This document shows positions 1 through 8,068 of a stretch of 35,178 nt of DNA, piece after piece (within the stretch, counting starts at the first letter, position 1; the number at the start of each line of letters is the position of its first letter). The notes under the pieces were generated by a model. That model worked only from the letters and a program-made list of their open reading frames with translations. It made no database searches and was not told the DNA's origin. The DNA is from Bacteroidales bacterium UBA1714 (GTDB lineage: Bacteria; Bacteroidota; Bacteroidia; Bacteroidales; Paludibacteraceae): positions 49,782-84,959 of the forward strand of contig DCIY01000025.1 of assembly GCA_002317295.1 (NCBI GenBank), in the 5' to 3' direction. A program made the translations under genes and the position numbers.

Positions 1-78
1 TCCGGCCGCTCATTTCATCATTGAGCCCGCAAGGGCGCTCATTCATCAATCATCAATAGGGCTTTAGCCCGATCAATC
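1..78. repeat. Family C intergenic hairpin repeat upstream of rarA
   Basis: This short non-coding lead-in is made of ATCATTCATCA-type words separated by small GC hairpins. The hairpins include GCCC-GCAA-GGGC (about 29-40) and GGGC-TTTA-GCCC (about 59-70). The same words recur at 5084-5142 and 8821-8876. The repeat runs right up to the rarA start codon. No gene is visible here. Confidence 0.7.
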
Positions 79-1359
79 ATGTACCCTCTCGCCGAACGCA
101 TGCGTCCTAAGACGCTCAACGAATACATAGGTCAACAACATCTGGTCGCTCCGGGAGCGATCCTGCACCAAATGATTACCACCGGCAATATATCCAGTTT
201 TATATTGTGGGGACCTCCGGGCGTGGGCAAAACGACCCTGGCCCAAATCATTGCACACGAATTGCAACGACCCTTCTATACCCTCAGCGCCGTCACCAGC
301 GGCGTCAAAGAGGTAAGGGAGGTCATTGATAAGGCCAAACGCGAAACCGCCCTCAACAGCGGTCTGTTTGCCTCTCAGGTGGATCGACGCTCTGCCATCC
401 TGTTTATTGATGAGATCCACCGCTTCTCCAAGTCCCAACAGGACAGCCTGCTTTCCGCCGTGGAACAGGGCGTGGTGACCCTCATTGGCGCCACCACGGA
501 AAATCCCAGTTTTGAAGTCATCAATCCCCTGCTCTCCCGCTGCCAGATATATGTACTCAAACCGCTAAATAAAGAAGACCTGCTACAACTCGCTCACCGG
601 GCCCTCACCCAAGATGAGGAATTGGCTAAAGCAGGAATGGAAATCATCGAACAACAGGCCCTGCTGCGATACAGCGGGGGCGATGCACGCAAACTGCTCA
701 ATATACTCGAACTGCTCCATAACTCGGGCATCCAACACATCACCGACGAAGTGGTGACACGGCAACTGCAACAAAACCCCGTGGCCTATGACAAAGATGG
801 CGAACTGCATTACGATATCATTTCGGCGTTTATCAAATCCATTCGCGGCTCCGATCCCGATGCTGCCCTCTATTGGCTGGCTCGAATGATTGCCGCTGGG
901 GAAGATCCCAAATTCATCGCCCGACGACTGGTCATCAGCGCCAGCGAAGATATAGGTCTGGCCAATCCCAACGCACTATTGGTGGCCAATTCCTGCTTTG
1001 ATGCGTTGCAAAAAATCGGTTGGCCCGAAGGACGAATACCCCTGGCCGAAGCGACGGTCTATCTGGCTACGTCCCAAAAATCCAATTCGGCCTACCTGGC
1101 CATCAATGCGGCCCTGCGGGAAGTGGAACATTCGGGTAACCTGCCCGTGCCCCTGCACCTGAGAAATGCGCCTACGGCCCTCATGGACAAATTGGGTTAT
1201 GGTCAGGATTATCAGTATGCGCACGATTTTCCGAACCACTTTGTCCAACAACAATATATGCCCGATGCCTTGGTCGGAACCCACTTCTGGCAAGCACAAG
1301 GCAGCCCGCAAGAACAAAAACTCGCCGACTGGATGCAACACCTTTGGAAAGAAAAGTAG
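79..1359 (+). CDS. rarA: Replication-associated recombination protein A (RarA/MgsA AAA+ ATPase)
   Basis: RarA is a clamp-loader-like AAA+ ATPase that acts at stalled replication forks with single-strand binding protein. The 426-residue protein shows Walker A GPPGVGKTT at 45-53, Walker B ILFIDE at 107-112 followed by HRF, sensor-1 GATTEN at 137-142 and an arginine-finger-like LLSR near 151-154. The C-terminal half has the family's tetramerisation region (AEATVYLA..KSNSAY). The N-terminus MYPLAERMRPKTLNEYIGQ is the usual family start and the length is normal, so the ATG at 79 is secure. It is the first gene of a plus-strand run and is separated from hemW by a hairpin-repeat array. The assignment is confident and nothing is missing. 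Confidence 0.96.
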   Translation: MYPLAERMRPKTLNEYIGQQHLVAPGAILHQMITTGNISSFILWGPPGVGKTTLAQIIAHELQRPFYTLSAVTSGVKEVREVIDKAKRETALNSGLFASQVDRRSAILFIDEIHRFSKSQQDSLLSAVEQGVVTLIGATTENPSFEVINPLLSRCQIYVLKPLNKEDLLQLAHRALTQDEELAKAGMEIIEQQALLRYSGGDARKLLNILELLHNSGIQHITDEVVTRQLQQNPVAYDKDGELHYDIISAFIKSIRGSDPDAALYWLARMIAAGEDPKFIARRLVISASEDIGLANPNALLVANSCFDALQKIGWPEGRIPLAEATVYLATSQKSNSAYLAINAALREVEHSGNLPVPLHLRNAPTALMDKLGYGQDYQYAHDFPNHFVQQQYMPDALVGTHFWQAQGSPQEQKLADWMQHLWKEK

Positions 1360-1365
1360 AACTTA

Positions 1366-1555
1366 CGATAATGGTAGCAGAGCTACGATAATGGTAGCAG
1401 AGCTACGATAGTGGTAGCCAAGGGCTACGATAGTGGTGGCGAAGCCACGAACGCGAAGCCACCATCGTGAAACCATTATCGTGAAACCAATATCGTGAAA
1501 CCAATATCGTGAAACCAATATCGTGAGTGTAGCGAACCACCATCGTGAAACTAAA
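1366..1555 (+). repeat. Family A hairpin-repeat array, copy 1 (rarA-hemW)
   Basis: Four small hairpins stand about 20-22 bp apart: GTAGC/GCTAC at 1374-1386 and 1394-1406, GTAGCC/GGCTAC at 1414-1428, and GTGGC/GCCAC at 1436-1448. They are joined by GATAATG or GATAGTG linkers. A second part follows, with tandem 14-bp units of the type ATCGTGAAACCAnT up to the hemW start. The linker is constant while the stem sequence changes with its complement. The array ends in GTGAGTGTAGCGAACC, close to the start codon, as in the other two copies. Confidence 0.85.
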
Positions 1556-2749
1556 ATGCAAAGCATTTACCTCCATATTCCGTTTTGTAAAAGCCGTTGT
1601 AACTACTGCGACTTCTTCTCCACAACCCTGTTACCCAAGCGCCATGCGTATGTCGATGCGCTATTACAGGAGTGGAACCAACGACGGGTAACGGATATTG
1701 CCACCATCTATTTCGGCGGCGGCACCCCCAGCCTCCTGGACCCAGAGGATATCGAACGCCTCCTCATCGCCTTATCGCCCAATAGCCCCATCGCCTCTAG
1801 CCACGATAGTGGCGTTCCCTTCTGCCCTTCATCCTTTCAGCCCTTCCGCCCTTCATCCTTTCAGCCCTTCTGCCCTTCCGCCTCTCAGCCTCTCCGCCCT
1901 TCCGCCTCTCCGCCCGAGATCACCCTCGAGGCCAACCCCGGCGACCTGGATTGGGCCAAGTTACAGGCGCTTCGACAGGCAGGCATCAACCGACTGAGCA
2001 TCGGCATACAGTCTTTCCAAGACCCGCTGCTGCGCCTCATCGGTCGACGCCACAACGCCCAACAGGCCATCGATGCGGTACATCATGCCCAACAGGCAGG
2101 GTTGGACAACATCAGCATCGACCTCATGTACGGCCTGCCCGGTCAAACGATGTCCCAATGGCAACAAGATGTGCAACAGGCGCTGACGCTGAATATCCAA
2201 CACCTGTCCTGCTATTGCCTCAGTTACGAACCCGGCACACCGCTCACCCACATGCGCGACAGTGGTCAGGTATCCGAACAAGACGAAGATACCCTCAACG
2301 CCATGTACGACTACCTGTGCCAGCAGTGCACACAATACGGAATGGAGCATTACGAAATCAGCAATTTTGCCCTGCCACACTACCGCAGTCGGCACAACAG
2401 CGGATATTGGACGTTCCAACCCTACATCGGCCTGGGAGCCGGAGCACACTCCTACGACGGACAACACCGCCAGTGGAATGTATCGGATGTGGATGCGTAT
2501 ATCCGGGGCGTACAAACAGGACAGGACTATTGGGAAGAAGAAACACTCACACCCCAGCAACATCATATGGAACAGATTATGTTGTCGCTCAGAACCATCG
2601 AGGGCATCGATGCCCAACTCGTTGCCCACAAACAGGAGATCGTCAACCACTATATACAACAAGGATTATTGCTCTCCCACAACTCGCGCATCCGCGTCAG
2701 CCAACAGGGAAGCCATATACTCAACCGAATAATTGAAGATTTGATATGA
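1556..2749 (+). CDS. hemW: HemW-type radical SAM heme chaperone with an in-frame repeat insertion
   Basis: HemW binds heme and a 4Fe-4S cluster and is thought to deliver heme to respiratory proteins. It is often misannotated as HemN. The radical SAM motif CKSRCNYC lies at residues 11-18, after the HIPF signature typical of the family, and GGGTPS is at 54-59. I start the gene at ATG 1556 (MQSIYLHIPF). An in-frame GTG at 1523 would add 11 residues coded by the upstream repeat array. The family normally runs straight from the GGGTPS helix into EITLEANPGD. Here a Pro/Ser/Phe-rich stretch of about 45 residues (roughly 76-120) intervenes, coded by GCCCTTCTGCC-type repeats. It is in frame, so the gene appears intact but enlarged to 397 residues. 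Its stop overlaps the PBP start (ATGA). Confidence 0.93.
   Translation: MQSIYLHIPFCKSRCNYCDFFSTTLLPKRHAYVDALLQEWNQRRVTDIATIYFGGGTPSLLDPEDIERLLIALSPNSPIASSHDSGVPFCPSSFQPFRPSSFQPFCPSASQPLRPSASPPEITLEANPGDLDWAKLQALRQAGINRLSIGIQSFQDPLLRLIGRRHNAQQAIDAVHHAQQAGLDNISIDLMYGLPGQTMSQWQQDVQQALTLNIQHLSCYCLSYEPGTPLTHMRDSGQVSEQDEDTLNAMYDYLCQQCTQYGMEHYEISNFALPHYRSRHNSGYWTFQPYIGLGAGAHSYDGQHRQWNVSDVDAYIRGVQTGQDYWEEETLTPQQHHMEQIMLSLRTIEGIDAQLVAHKQEIVNHYIQQGLLLSHNSRIRVSQQGSHILNRIIEDLI
1775..1916 (+). repeat. Repeat insertion inside hemW (family D words plus one family A hairpin)
   Basis: The segment begins with Cys-poor words of the type GCCTTATCGCCCAATAGCC. It then contains one family A hairpin (GCCAC-GATA-GTGGC at about 1800-1813). 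At least eight variants of CCCTTCnGCC, CCTTTCAGCC and CCTCTCnGCC follow up to 1916. The same words occur in the intergenic or N-terminal repeat tracts at 5160-5215 and 8084-8165. Conserved HemW sequence flanks the segment on both sides. Confidence 0.8.
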
Positions 2750-5001
2750 ATAAACAAAAGTTTGTACTCATTTTTTGGGGCGTCATCGTGGGCGCATGCC
2801 TGCTGTTGGTAGGCCTGTTCAGTCTTATTGCTGCGGGAAAAATCGGTTACTTGCCCGCTTTGGAAGAACTGCAAAATCCCAAAAACCGTTATGCCACCGA
2901 AGTGTTCTCAGCGGATATGCAATCCCTCGGACGCTACTACCGCAAGGAAAATCGGGTTGGAGTCCAATATTCCGACCTCAGTCCCTACCTCGTTGATGTC
3001 CTCATCGCCACCGAGGATGCCCGGTTTGCACAACACTCGGGCGTGGATTTCAAATCCGTCATCCGAGCCGTTCTCACCCTCGGTAAAGCCGGTGGCGGAA
3101 GTACCATCACCCAACAACTGGCTAAACAACTGTGGTCGCCTCGAGCCAATAATATCTTCGAGCGCGCTATGCAAAAACCCATCGAATGGGTCATTGCCAC
3201 CAAACTCGAACGACTCTATTCCAAGGACGAGATACTGCTCATGTACCTCAACCAGTTCGACTTCCTGTACAACGCCGTCGGCATCAAATCCGCCGCACAG
3301 GTGTACTTCAACACCACCCCGCTCGACCTCAAGTGCGAACAGGCGGCTACCCTCATCGGCATGTGCAAAAACCCCGCTTACTACAATCCCATTCGGCGGC
3401 CGGAACGAACCGTCAACCGACGCAATACCGTGCTCAACCAGATGTGCAAATATGAGTACATATCCCAATCCGATTGCGATTCGCTCAAGGCCCTGCCACT
3501 CGAACTGAATTACCGTTCCGTGGATCACAAACAGGGACTCGCACCCTATTTCCGCGAATACCTGCGTCAGGTGCTCACGGCCAAGGAACCCAAACCCAAC
3601 CACTATGCCGAATGGAATAAGTTCCAATATGCCATCGATAAAGAACAATGGGATACCAACCCCCTCTACGGTTTCTGCAACAAGAACACCAAACCCGATG
3701 GCACCCCCTATGACCTCTATCAGGACGGCCTGCGGGTCTACACCACCATCGACTCCCGCATGCAACGCTATGCTGAACAAGCCGTACACGAACACATCAC
3801 CTATTTGCAACAACGATTCTTCATCGAAAAGAAGAAAAAATCCTATGCCCCCTTCTCGCGTGACCTCACCACCGAAGAGATAAACGGTCTCATGACGCGA
3901 TCCATGCGACAGAGTGAACGCTACCGCGTGATGAAAAAGAGCGGCATGAGTGACAAGGAGATTCGCCAGGTATTTGAGACCCCAATCGAAATGCGCATCT
4001 TTACCTACGACGGTTTTCGCGATACCGTCATGAGCCCGATGGACAGCATACGCTGGCAAAAATACTTCCTGCGTTGCGGATTTATGTCCATGGATCCCCA
4101 CACGGGACATGTCAAAGCCTATGTCGGTGGACCGGATTTTGCCCAGTTCCAGTACGATATGGTCACCACCGGACGACGTCAGGTCGGTTCTACCGTCAAA
4201 CCCTACCTCTACACCCTCGCCATGGACGAAGGCATGTGGCCATGCGACCAAACCATCAACCAAAGCGTCACCCTCATTGACGGCAACGGCGTCGAATGGA
4301 CACCGCGCGATGAACATACCAAGAACCTCGGAGATACCGTCACCCTCACCTGGGGACTGCAGCAGTCTTCCAACTGGATCTCCGCATACCTCATGTCCCT
4401 GTTCACACCCGAACAACTCGTACGCCTCATGAAGTCCTTCGGCATCAAAGGACCCCTCGATCCCGTGGTCAGCATCTGCCTCGGACCCTGCGAGGTGAGC
4501 GTCCAGGAAATGGTCGACGCCTATACCACCTATGCCAACAAAGGTATCCGTACCGAACCCCTCTACGTCACCCGCATTGAGGATAACAACGGGAACCTGC
4601 TCGCTACTTTCTCACCACTCACGCACGAGATTATCAGCGAAGAGACTTCGTACAAGATGATATACATGCTTCGCCATGTCATCGACCACGGAACAGGCGT
4701 CCGCGCCCGCTTCCGCTATGGACTCAAAGCACCCATGGCCGGTAAAACAGGTACCACACAAAACAACTCCGACGGTTGGTTCGTGGGCTTCACCCCCTCT
4801 CTGGTCAGCGGATGCTGGGTGGGCGGCGAAGACCGTGCCGTGCACTTTGATACCATGTCCGAAGGACAGGGCGCCAATATGGCCCTGCCTATCTTTGCCA
4901 TTTATATGCAAAAGATATTCGCCGACACCGAATTGGGTTATACCGAATCCGAACCGTTCGATATCCCCGAATGGTTCGACCCCGAAGCCGGATGCCAGTG
5001 A
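2746..5001 (+). CDS. Class A penicillin-binding protein (PBP1A-like transglycosylase/transpeptidase)
   Basis: This bifunctional enzyme polymerises and cross-links peptidoglycan in the periplasm from an inner-membrane anchor (hydrophobic segment about 7-30). The GT51 domain shows the catalytic EDARF at 90-94 and GGGSTITQQLAKQLW at 117-131. The transpeptidase domain shows STVK at 482-485 (Ser482 nucleophile), SSN at 541-543 and KTGT at 667-670. The 751-residue length is normal for Bacteroidota PBP1A. A charged insert (about 360-420, KKKKSY..) sits between the domains, as in relatives. The ATG overlaps the hemW TGA, so the two are translationally coupled. It is complete and confident; the exact symbol (mrcA/pbp1A) is not decided by sequence alone. 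Confidence 0.94.
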   Translation: MNKQKFVLIFWGVIVGACLLLVGLFSLIAAGKIGYLPALEELQNPKNRYATEVFSADMQSLGRYYRKENRVGVQYSDLSPYLVDVLIATEDARFAQHSGVDFKSVIRAVLTLGKAGGGSTITQQLAKQLWSPRANNIFERAMQKPIEWVIATKLERLYSKDEILLMYLNQFDFLYNAVGIKSAAQVYFNTTPLDLKCEQAATLIGMCKNPAYYNPIRRPERTVNRRNTVLNQMCKYEYISQSDCDSLKALPLELNYRSVDHKQGLAPYFREYLRQVLTAKEPKPNHYAEWNKFQYAIDKEQWDTNPLYGFCNKNTKPDGTPYDLYQDGLRVYTTIDSRMQRYAEQAVHEHITYLQQRFFIEKKKKSYAPFSRDLTTEEINGLMTRSMRQSERYRVMKKSGMSDKEIRQVFETPIEMRIFTYDGFRDTVMSPMDSIRWQKYFLRCGFMSMDPHTGHVKAYVGGPDFAQFQYDMVTTGRRQVGSTVKPYLYTLAMDEGMWPCDQTINQSVTLIDGNGVEWTPRDEHTKNLGDTVTLTWGLQQSSNWISAYLMSLFTPEQLVRLMKSFGIKGPLDPVVSICLGPCEVSVQEMVDAYTTYANKGIRTEPLYVTRIEDNNGNLLATFSPLTHEIISEETSYKMIYMLRHVIDHGTGVRARFRYGLKAPMAGKTGTTQNNSDGWFVGFTPSLVSGCWVGGEDRAVHFDTMSEGQGANMALPIFAIYMQKIFADTELGYTESEPFDIPEWFDPEAGCQ

Positions 5002-5142
5002 TGCTAGTTTAGAGTTTAGAGTTTAGAGTTTAGAGAACGGAGCTTTGCTCCTACAGTTTAGAGAACGCGGCTTTGCCGCTACAGTTTCATCATTGAGCCC
5101 GCAAGGGCGCTCAATAGGCCGTAAGGCCGCATCATTCCATCA
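5002..5142 (+). repeat. Family B and C hairpin repeats (PBP-TPR gap)
   Basis: Three tandem copies of GTTTAGA are followed by GAGAAC, hairpin GGAGC/GCTCC (5039-5051), TACAGTTTAGAGAAC, hairpin GCGGC/GCCGC (5067-5079) and TACAG. Family C follows with GCCC-GCAA-GGGC (5097-5108) and GGCC-GTAA-GGCC (5117-5128), both closed by GNRA-type loops. The repeat touches the ATG at 5143. No gene is present. Confidence 0.85.
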
Positions 5143-7167
5143 ATGAAAAAACTAGTTTTTTTCCTCGCCTTTTGCCTTTCGCCTTTAGCCTTTCGCCTTT
5201 CGCCTACGGCTCAGGCTCAATTCAACACCGACCGCCTCACGGCCATCGGACGCAATGCGCTGTATTTTGATGACTATGTCGTGTCTATTCAGTACTTCAA
5301 CCAGGTCATCAAACTCAAACCCTACCTCTACGAACCCTACCTGCTCCGAGCCATTGCCAAAATCCAACTCTCCGATTACCAGGGTGCCCTGCAGGACCTC
5401 AATACCACCATCGCACGCAACCCCTTCCAACCCGGAGCCTTCTATACACGCGGGTATGTCTATCGCCAAATGGGAGACTATGTGGCGGCAGAAAAAGATT
5501 TTAACGATGCCCTCGTCTTCTCGCCGGAAAATAAAACCTACCTCATCCTGCGCGCTGACGTGCTCAGTCAACAGCAACGCTACGATCAGGCCATGGCCGA
5601 CATCGACTTCCTGCTGCGCAAAGAACCCCGTTCTCCCAACCTCCTGTTCGAGAAAGGTGTCATCTGTATGCAAAAGCAGGATACGGCCTGCGCCCATGAC
5701 TATTTTACCCAAACCACCCTCGTGGACAGCCGTAACCCCGGTAACTGGTCCGCACTCGGCGTGGTCGATATGATGCTCCATCGCGACAGCGACGCCTACC
5801 GACATCTGTCCCAGGCCATTAACCTCGGCAGCAAATGGGCCGGTGATTACATGAACCGAGGCATCGTGGCCTATCACATGAATAACTATCGAGGCGCCGT
5901 GGCCGATTATGACAAAGCCGTCGAACTCGCGCCCAAAGACCCTCAGTGTATCTACAACCGAGGCATCCTGCGTCACGAACTGGGAGACAAAAACCGCGCA
6001 CTACAGGATTTTAACAAGGCCATCAGCCTCAATCCCGAACAGGTCGAGATGCGCTACAATCGGGCAGTCACCCTCATCGAACTCCAACAGTGGCAAGAAG
6101 CCATCGCGGACTTGCAAACCCTGCGCGCTCGCTATCCCAATTTCCTGCCTGCCTACTCGCTTGAAGCACAGGCGCAAACCGCCCTGGGACATACCCAACA
6201 GGCGTATGCCCTTCGACAGGAAGCCCTCGAACGGGAACAACACCGAAATGATCCTACCTATGTACATCAGGGTGCCGATACTCTCGCGCCCAATACGGAT
6301 ATGCAAATAGCCAAGGCACAAACCCAACGACGAGATCGACGCAAAGAGTTCTCCGCTCGGGCGGCGGAAAATCAGGACGAACCCCTCACCGACGAAGATC
6401 AGGCCTACGATTCCAACACGCGCGGCAGCATCCAAAACAAGAATGTGGCCGTCATGAACGAACCAAACATCACCCTCAGCTACTATCGTCCTACCTCCTC
6501 CCTGCGACAGACACACTACGACCATTACTGTGTGGACGAGTTTAACCGACTCTACCTGCTGCCATCCCCCTTGCGCCTGACACGAGACGACCAGACACTC
6601 ACGGCCGATCTGGTCAATTACCATTTTGAACAAATCAACCGCCTCACCATTCGTCTCCAGTCCGTCGCTGAACTCGATCTTACCCACCAGGCAGCCCTCT
6701 ATTTCTCCCGCGCCATGGAGTTTGCACTCGTTCAGGACTACGTCTCCGCCATCGATGACTGCACCCAGGCCATTCTGCGTCAGCCCAATTGGATATTCAT
6801 GTACTTCGCTCGCGCTACGTGGCGATACAAAATCATTGAGTATCAACGCATTTCAGGTGGAGAAAAAACCGAAATGGACTTCGAAATCATGTTCCGCGAA
6901 TACGATTATATTACGTCCAAACAACCCGACTTCGCATTTGCATATTACAACAAAGCCAATGTCCTTTGCCTCCAGCGTGAATGGGAGGATGCCATCCGCA
7001 ATTATACCCTCGCCATTGCCATTGATGACGATTTTGCCGAAGCGTATTTCAACCGCGGATTGACCTATATCTACACCGATCGCATTGAGGAAGGCATACG
7101 CGACCTGAGCAAGGCCGGCGAATTGGGTATCTACCAGGCTTATAACTTAATCACTCGTTTCCAATGA
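5143..7167 (+). CDS. Secreted tetratricopeptide (TPR) repeat protein
   Basis: The 674-residue protein begins with a signal peptide (MKK, then a hydrophobic run, cleavage near A-Q-A at 23-25). An array of TPRs follows from about 30 to 345, recognisable from repeats such as YNRGILRHELGDKNRALQDF and YMNRGIVAYHMNNYRGAVAD. A charged low-complexity linker (about 385-440) comes next, and a second TPR block fills the last 160 residues. TPR proteins act as protein-binding scaffolds; the partner is unknown. It overlaps the next gene by four bases and is two genes upstream of another secreted protein, so the three probably form one exported set. Oddly, the signal peptide is coded by family D repeats (GCCTTTCGCC words at 5167-5208). 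Function beyond scaffolding is not assignable. Confidence 0.85.
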   Translation: MKKLVFFLAFCLSPLAFRLSPTAQAQFNTDRLTAIGRNALYFDDYVVSIQYFNQVIKLKPYLYEPYLLRAIAKIQLSDYQGALQDLNTTIARNPFQPGAFYTRGYVYRQMGDYVAAEKDFNDALVFSPENKTYLILRADVLSQQQRYDQAMADIDFLLRKEPRSPNLLFEKGVICMQKQDTACAHDYFTQTTLVDSRNPGNWSALGVVDMMLHRDSDAYRHLSQAINLGSKWAGDYMNRGIVAYHMNNYRGAVADYDKAVELAPKDPQCIYNRGILRHELGDKNRALQDFNKAISLNPEQVEMRYNRAVTLIELQQWQEAIADLQTLRARYPNFLPAYSLEAQAQTALGHTQQAYALRQEALEREQHRNDPTYVHQGADTLAPNTDMQIAKAQTQRRDRRKEFSARAAENQDEPLTDEDQAYDSNTRGSIQNKNVAVMNEPNITLSYYRPTSSLRQTHYDHYCVDEFNRLYLLPSPLRLTRDDQTLTADLVNYHFEQINRLTIRLQSVAELDLTHQAALYFSRAMEFALVQDYVSAIDDCTQAILRQPNWIFMYFARATWRYKIIEYQRISGGEKTEMDFEIMFREYDYITSKQPDFAFAYYNKANVLCLQREWEDAIRNYTLAIAIDDDFAEAYFNRGLTYIYTDRIEEGIRDLSKAGELGIYQAYNLITRFQ

Positions 7168-8066
7168 TCTCCCTACCCCGCTATATTAAGGTTGTATTGA
7201 TATCAATCATCATTCATCAATCATCATTCATCAATAATTTCGTCCAGGCTCAAGTCCTGTACGAAATTAGCGGCAACTCTGCCGCCAAGAAATCCTATCT
7301 TCTGGCCACCAACCGCCTTGTCGATCGCACGTTCATTGATTCCATACCCAACGTGTTCTCCTGCTATACCAAGTGTAATAAGGTGCTCACCGAGTTTGCC
7401 ATGCAGGACTACGAAGCCATTGCCGCCCTGCGCCAGGCCTCTATCCTGCCCGATTCTGTCAAACTGCACAAGTACTATTCCGAGGACGATTATGCCGCCA
7501 TTGATGAGGCGCTGAACCTCACACTCAATATGGGTCTGGATAAACTGTGTCGAATGAAACCCTCCTACCTCACGGAACTCTATCGGGCGGAATTATTCCG
7601 GCGATGGCTCAACTATGATGAGCAGCGAAGCATGGAAACGTTCTTCGAAGAAGTGGCGCAACAAACCGATAAACCCATTTTTGGCATAGATAATGTAGGA
7701 GAAACGATGTATATGCTTTTTGACCGCGAACCATTTCACTGGCAGTGCGAGGAACTCAAGAAGGTCATTGACTTCCCCGAACAGGAAGTGCGACTCGAGC
7801 GCACCATTCGTTCCATGTACCTCAATGGCCGACTCAACGACATCGCTTTCCTCGTCCAGGGACCGGATAATACGTCCTCCCTGTCCTATTCGGACTATCA
7901 GGTCTATTGCCAGCGCAACCAGCAATGGGTCAAGCGCCTGGAGCCCTACCTCACGGATGGCAGCTGCTTCATCACCCTCAATTGCATCTACCTCGGCGGC
8001 GATAAGGGCCTCATCGCCCAACTCCGCAACGCCGGCTACAAAGTCAAACCCGTTAATCGCAAATAA
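7164..8066 (+). CDS. TraB/GumN-like secreted protein lacking conserved histidines
   Basis: The 300-residue protein fits the TraB/GumN fold. It has an N-terminal strand-motif region (SYLLATN at 45-50), a mid-region 'RN..W' signature (CQRNQQWVKRLEPYL) and a C-terminal segment reading CFITLNCIYLGGDKGL before LRNAGYKVKPV. Family members usually have a Gly-Thr-x-His motif early and a Gly-Ala-His-Leu motif late. Here those histidines are replaced by Asn50 and Tyr, so metal-dependent peptidase activity is doubtful. A signal-anchor-like N-terminus is coded partly by ATCATTCATCA repeats (7198-7236). It overlaps the TPR gene (ATGA) and lies 2 bp from the next gene. The family call is moderate; the role is unknown. 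Confidence 0.68.
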   Translation: MISLPRYIKVVLISIIIHQSSFINNFVQAQVLYEISGNSAAKKSYLLATNRLVDRTFIDSIPNVFSCYTKCNKVLTEFAMQDYEAIAALRQASILPDSVKLHKYYSEDDYAAIDEALNLTLNMGLDKLCRMKPSYLTELYRAELFRRWLNYDEQRSMETFFEEVAQQTDKPIFGIDNVGETMYMLFDREPFHWQCEELKKVIDFPEQEVRLERTIRSMYLNGRLNDIAFLVQGPDNTSSLSYSDYQVYCQRNQQWVKRLEPYLTDGSCFITLNCIYLGGDKGLIAQLRNAGYKVKPVNRK

Positions 8067-8068
8067 GA

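Noticed and set aside
1366..1555. CRISPR array
   Set aside because: Units are only 14-22 bp, imperfect and gapless, with no unique spacers of 25-40 bp and no cas genes. The same holds for the other family A sites.
1523..1555. Upstream GTG start of hemW
   Set aside because: The extra residues are coded by the repeat array and the family starts right before the HIPFCKSRC motif, so ATG 1556 is preferred.
2908..4416. Long minus-strand frame opposite the PBP gene
   Set aside because: It is a shadow of the strongly supported PBP coding sequence, with no promoter or family motif.
5039..5079. Intrinsic terminators from the family B hairpins
   Set aside because: No run of Ts follows either stem, and the following linker is conserved as TACAGTTTAGAG instead.
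7198..7236. Frameshift or misassembly in the TraB-like N-terminus
   Set aside because: The frame remains open, the start overlaps the upstream stop in the usual ATGA way, and the repeat words match other sites, so it reads as genuine sequence.
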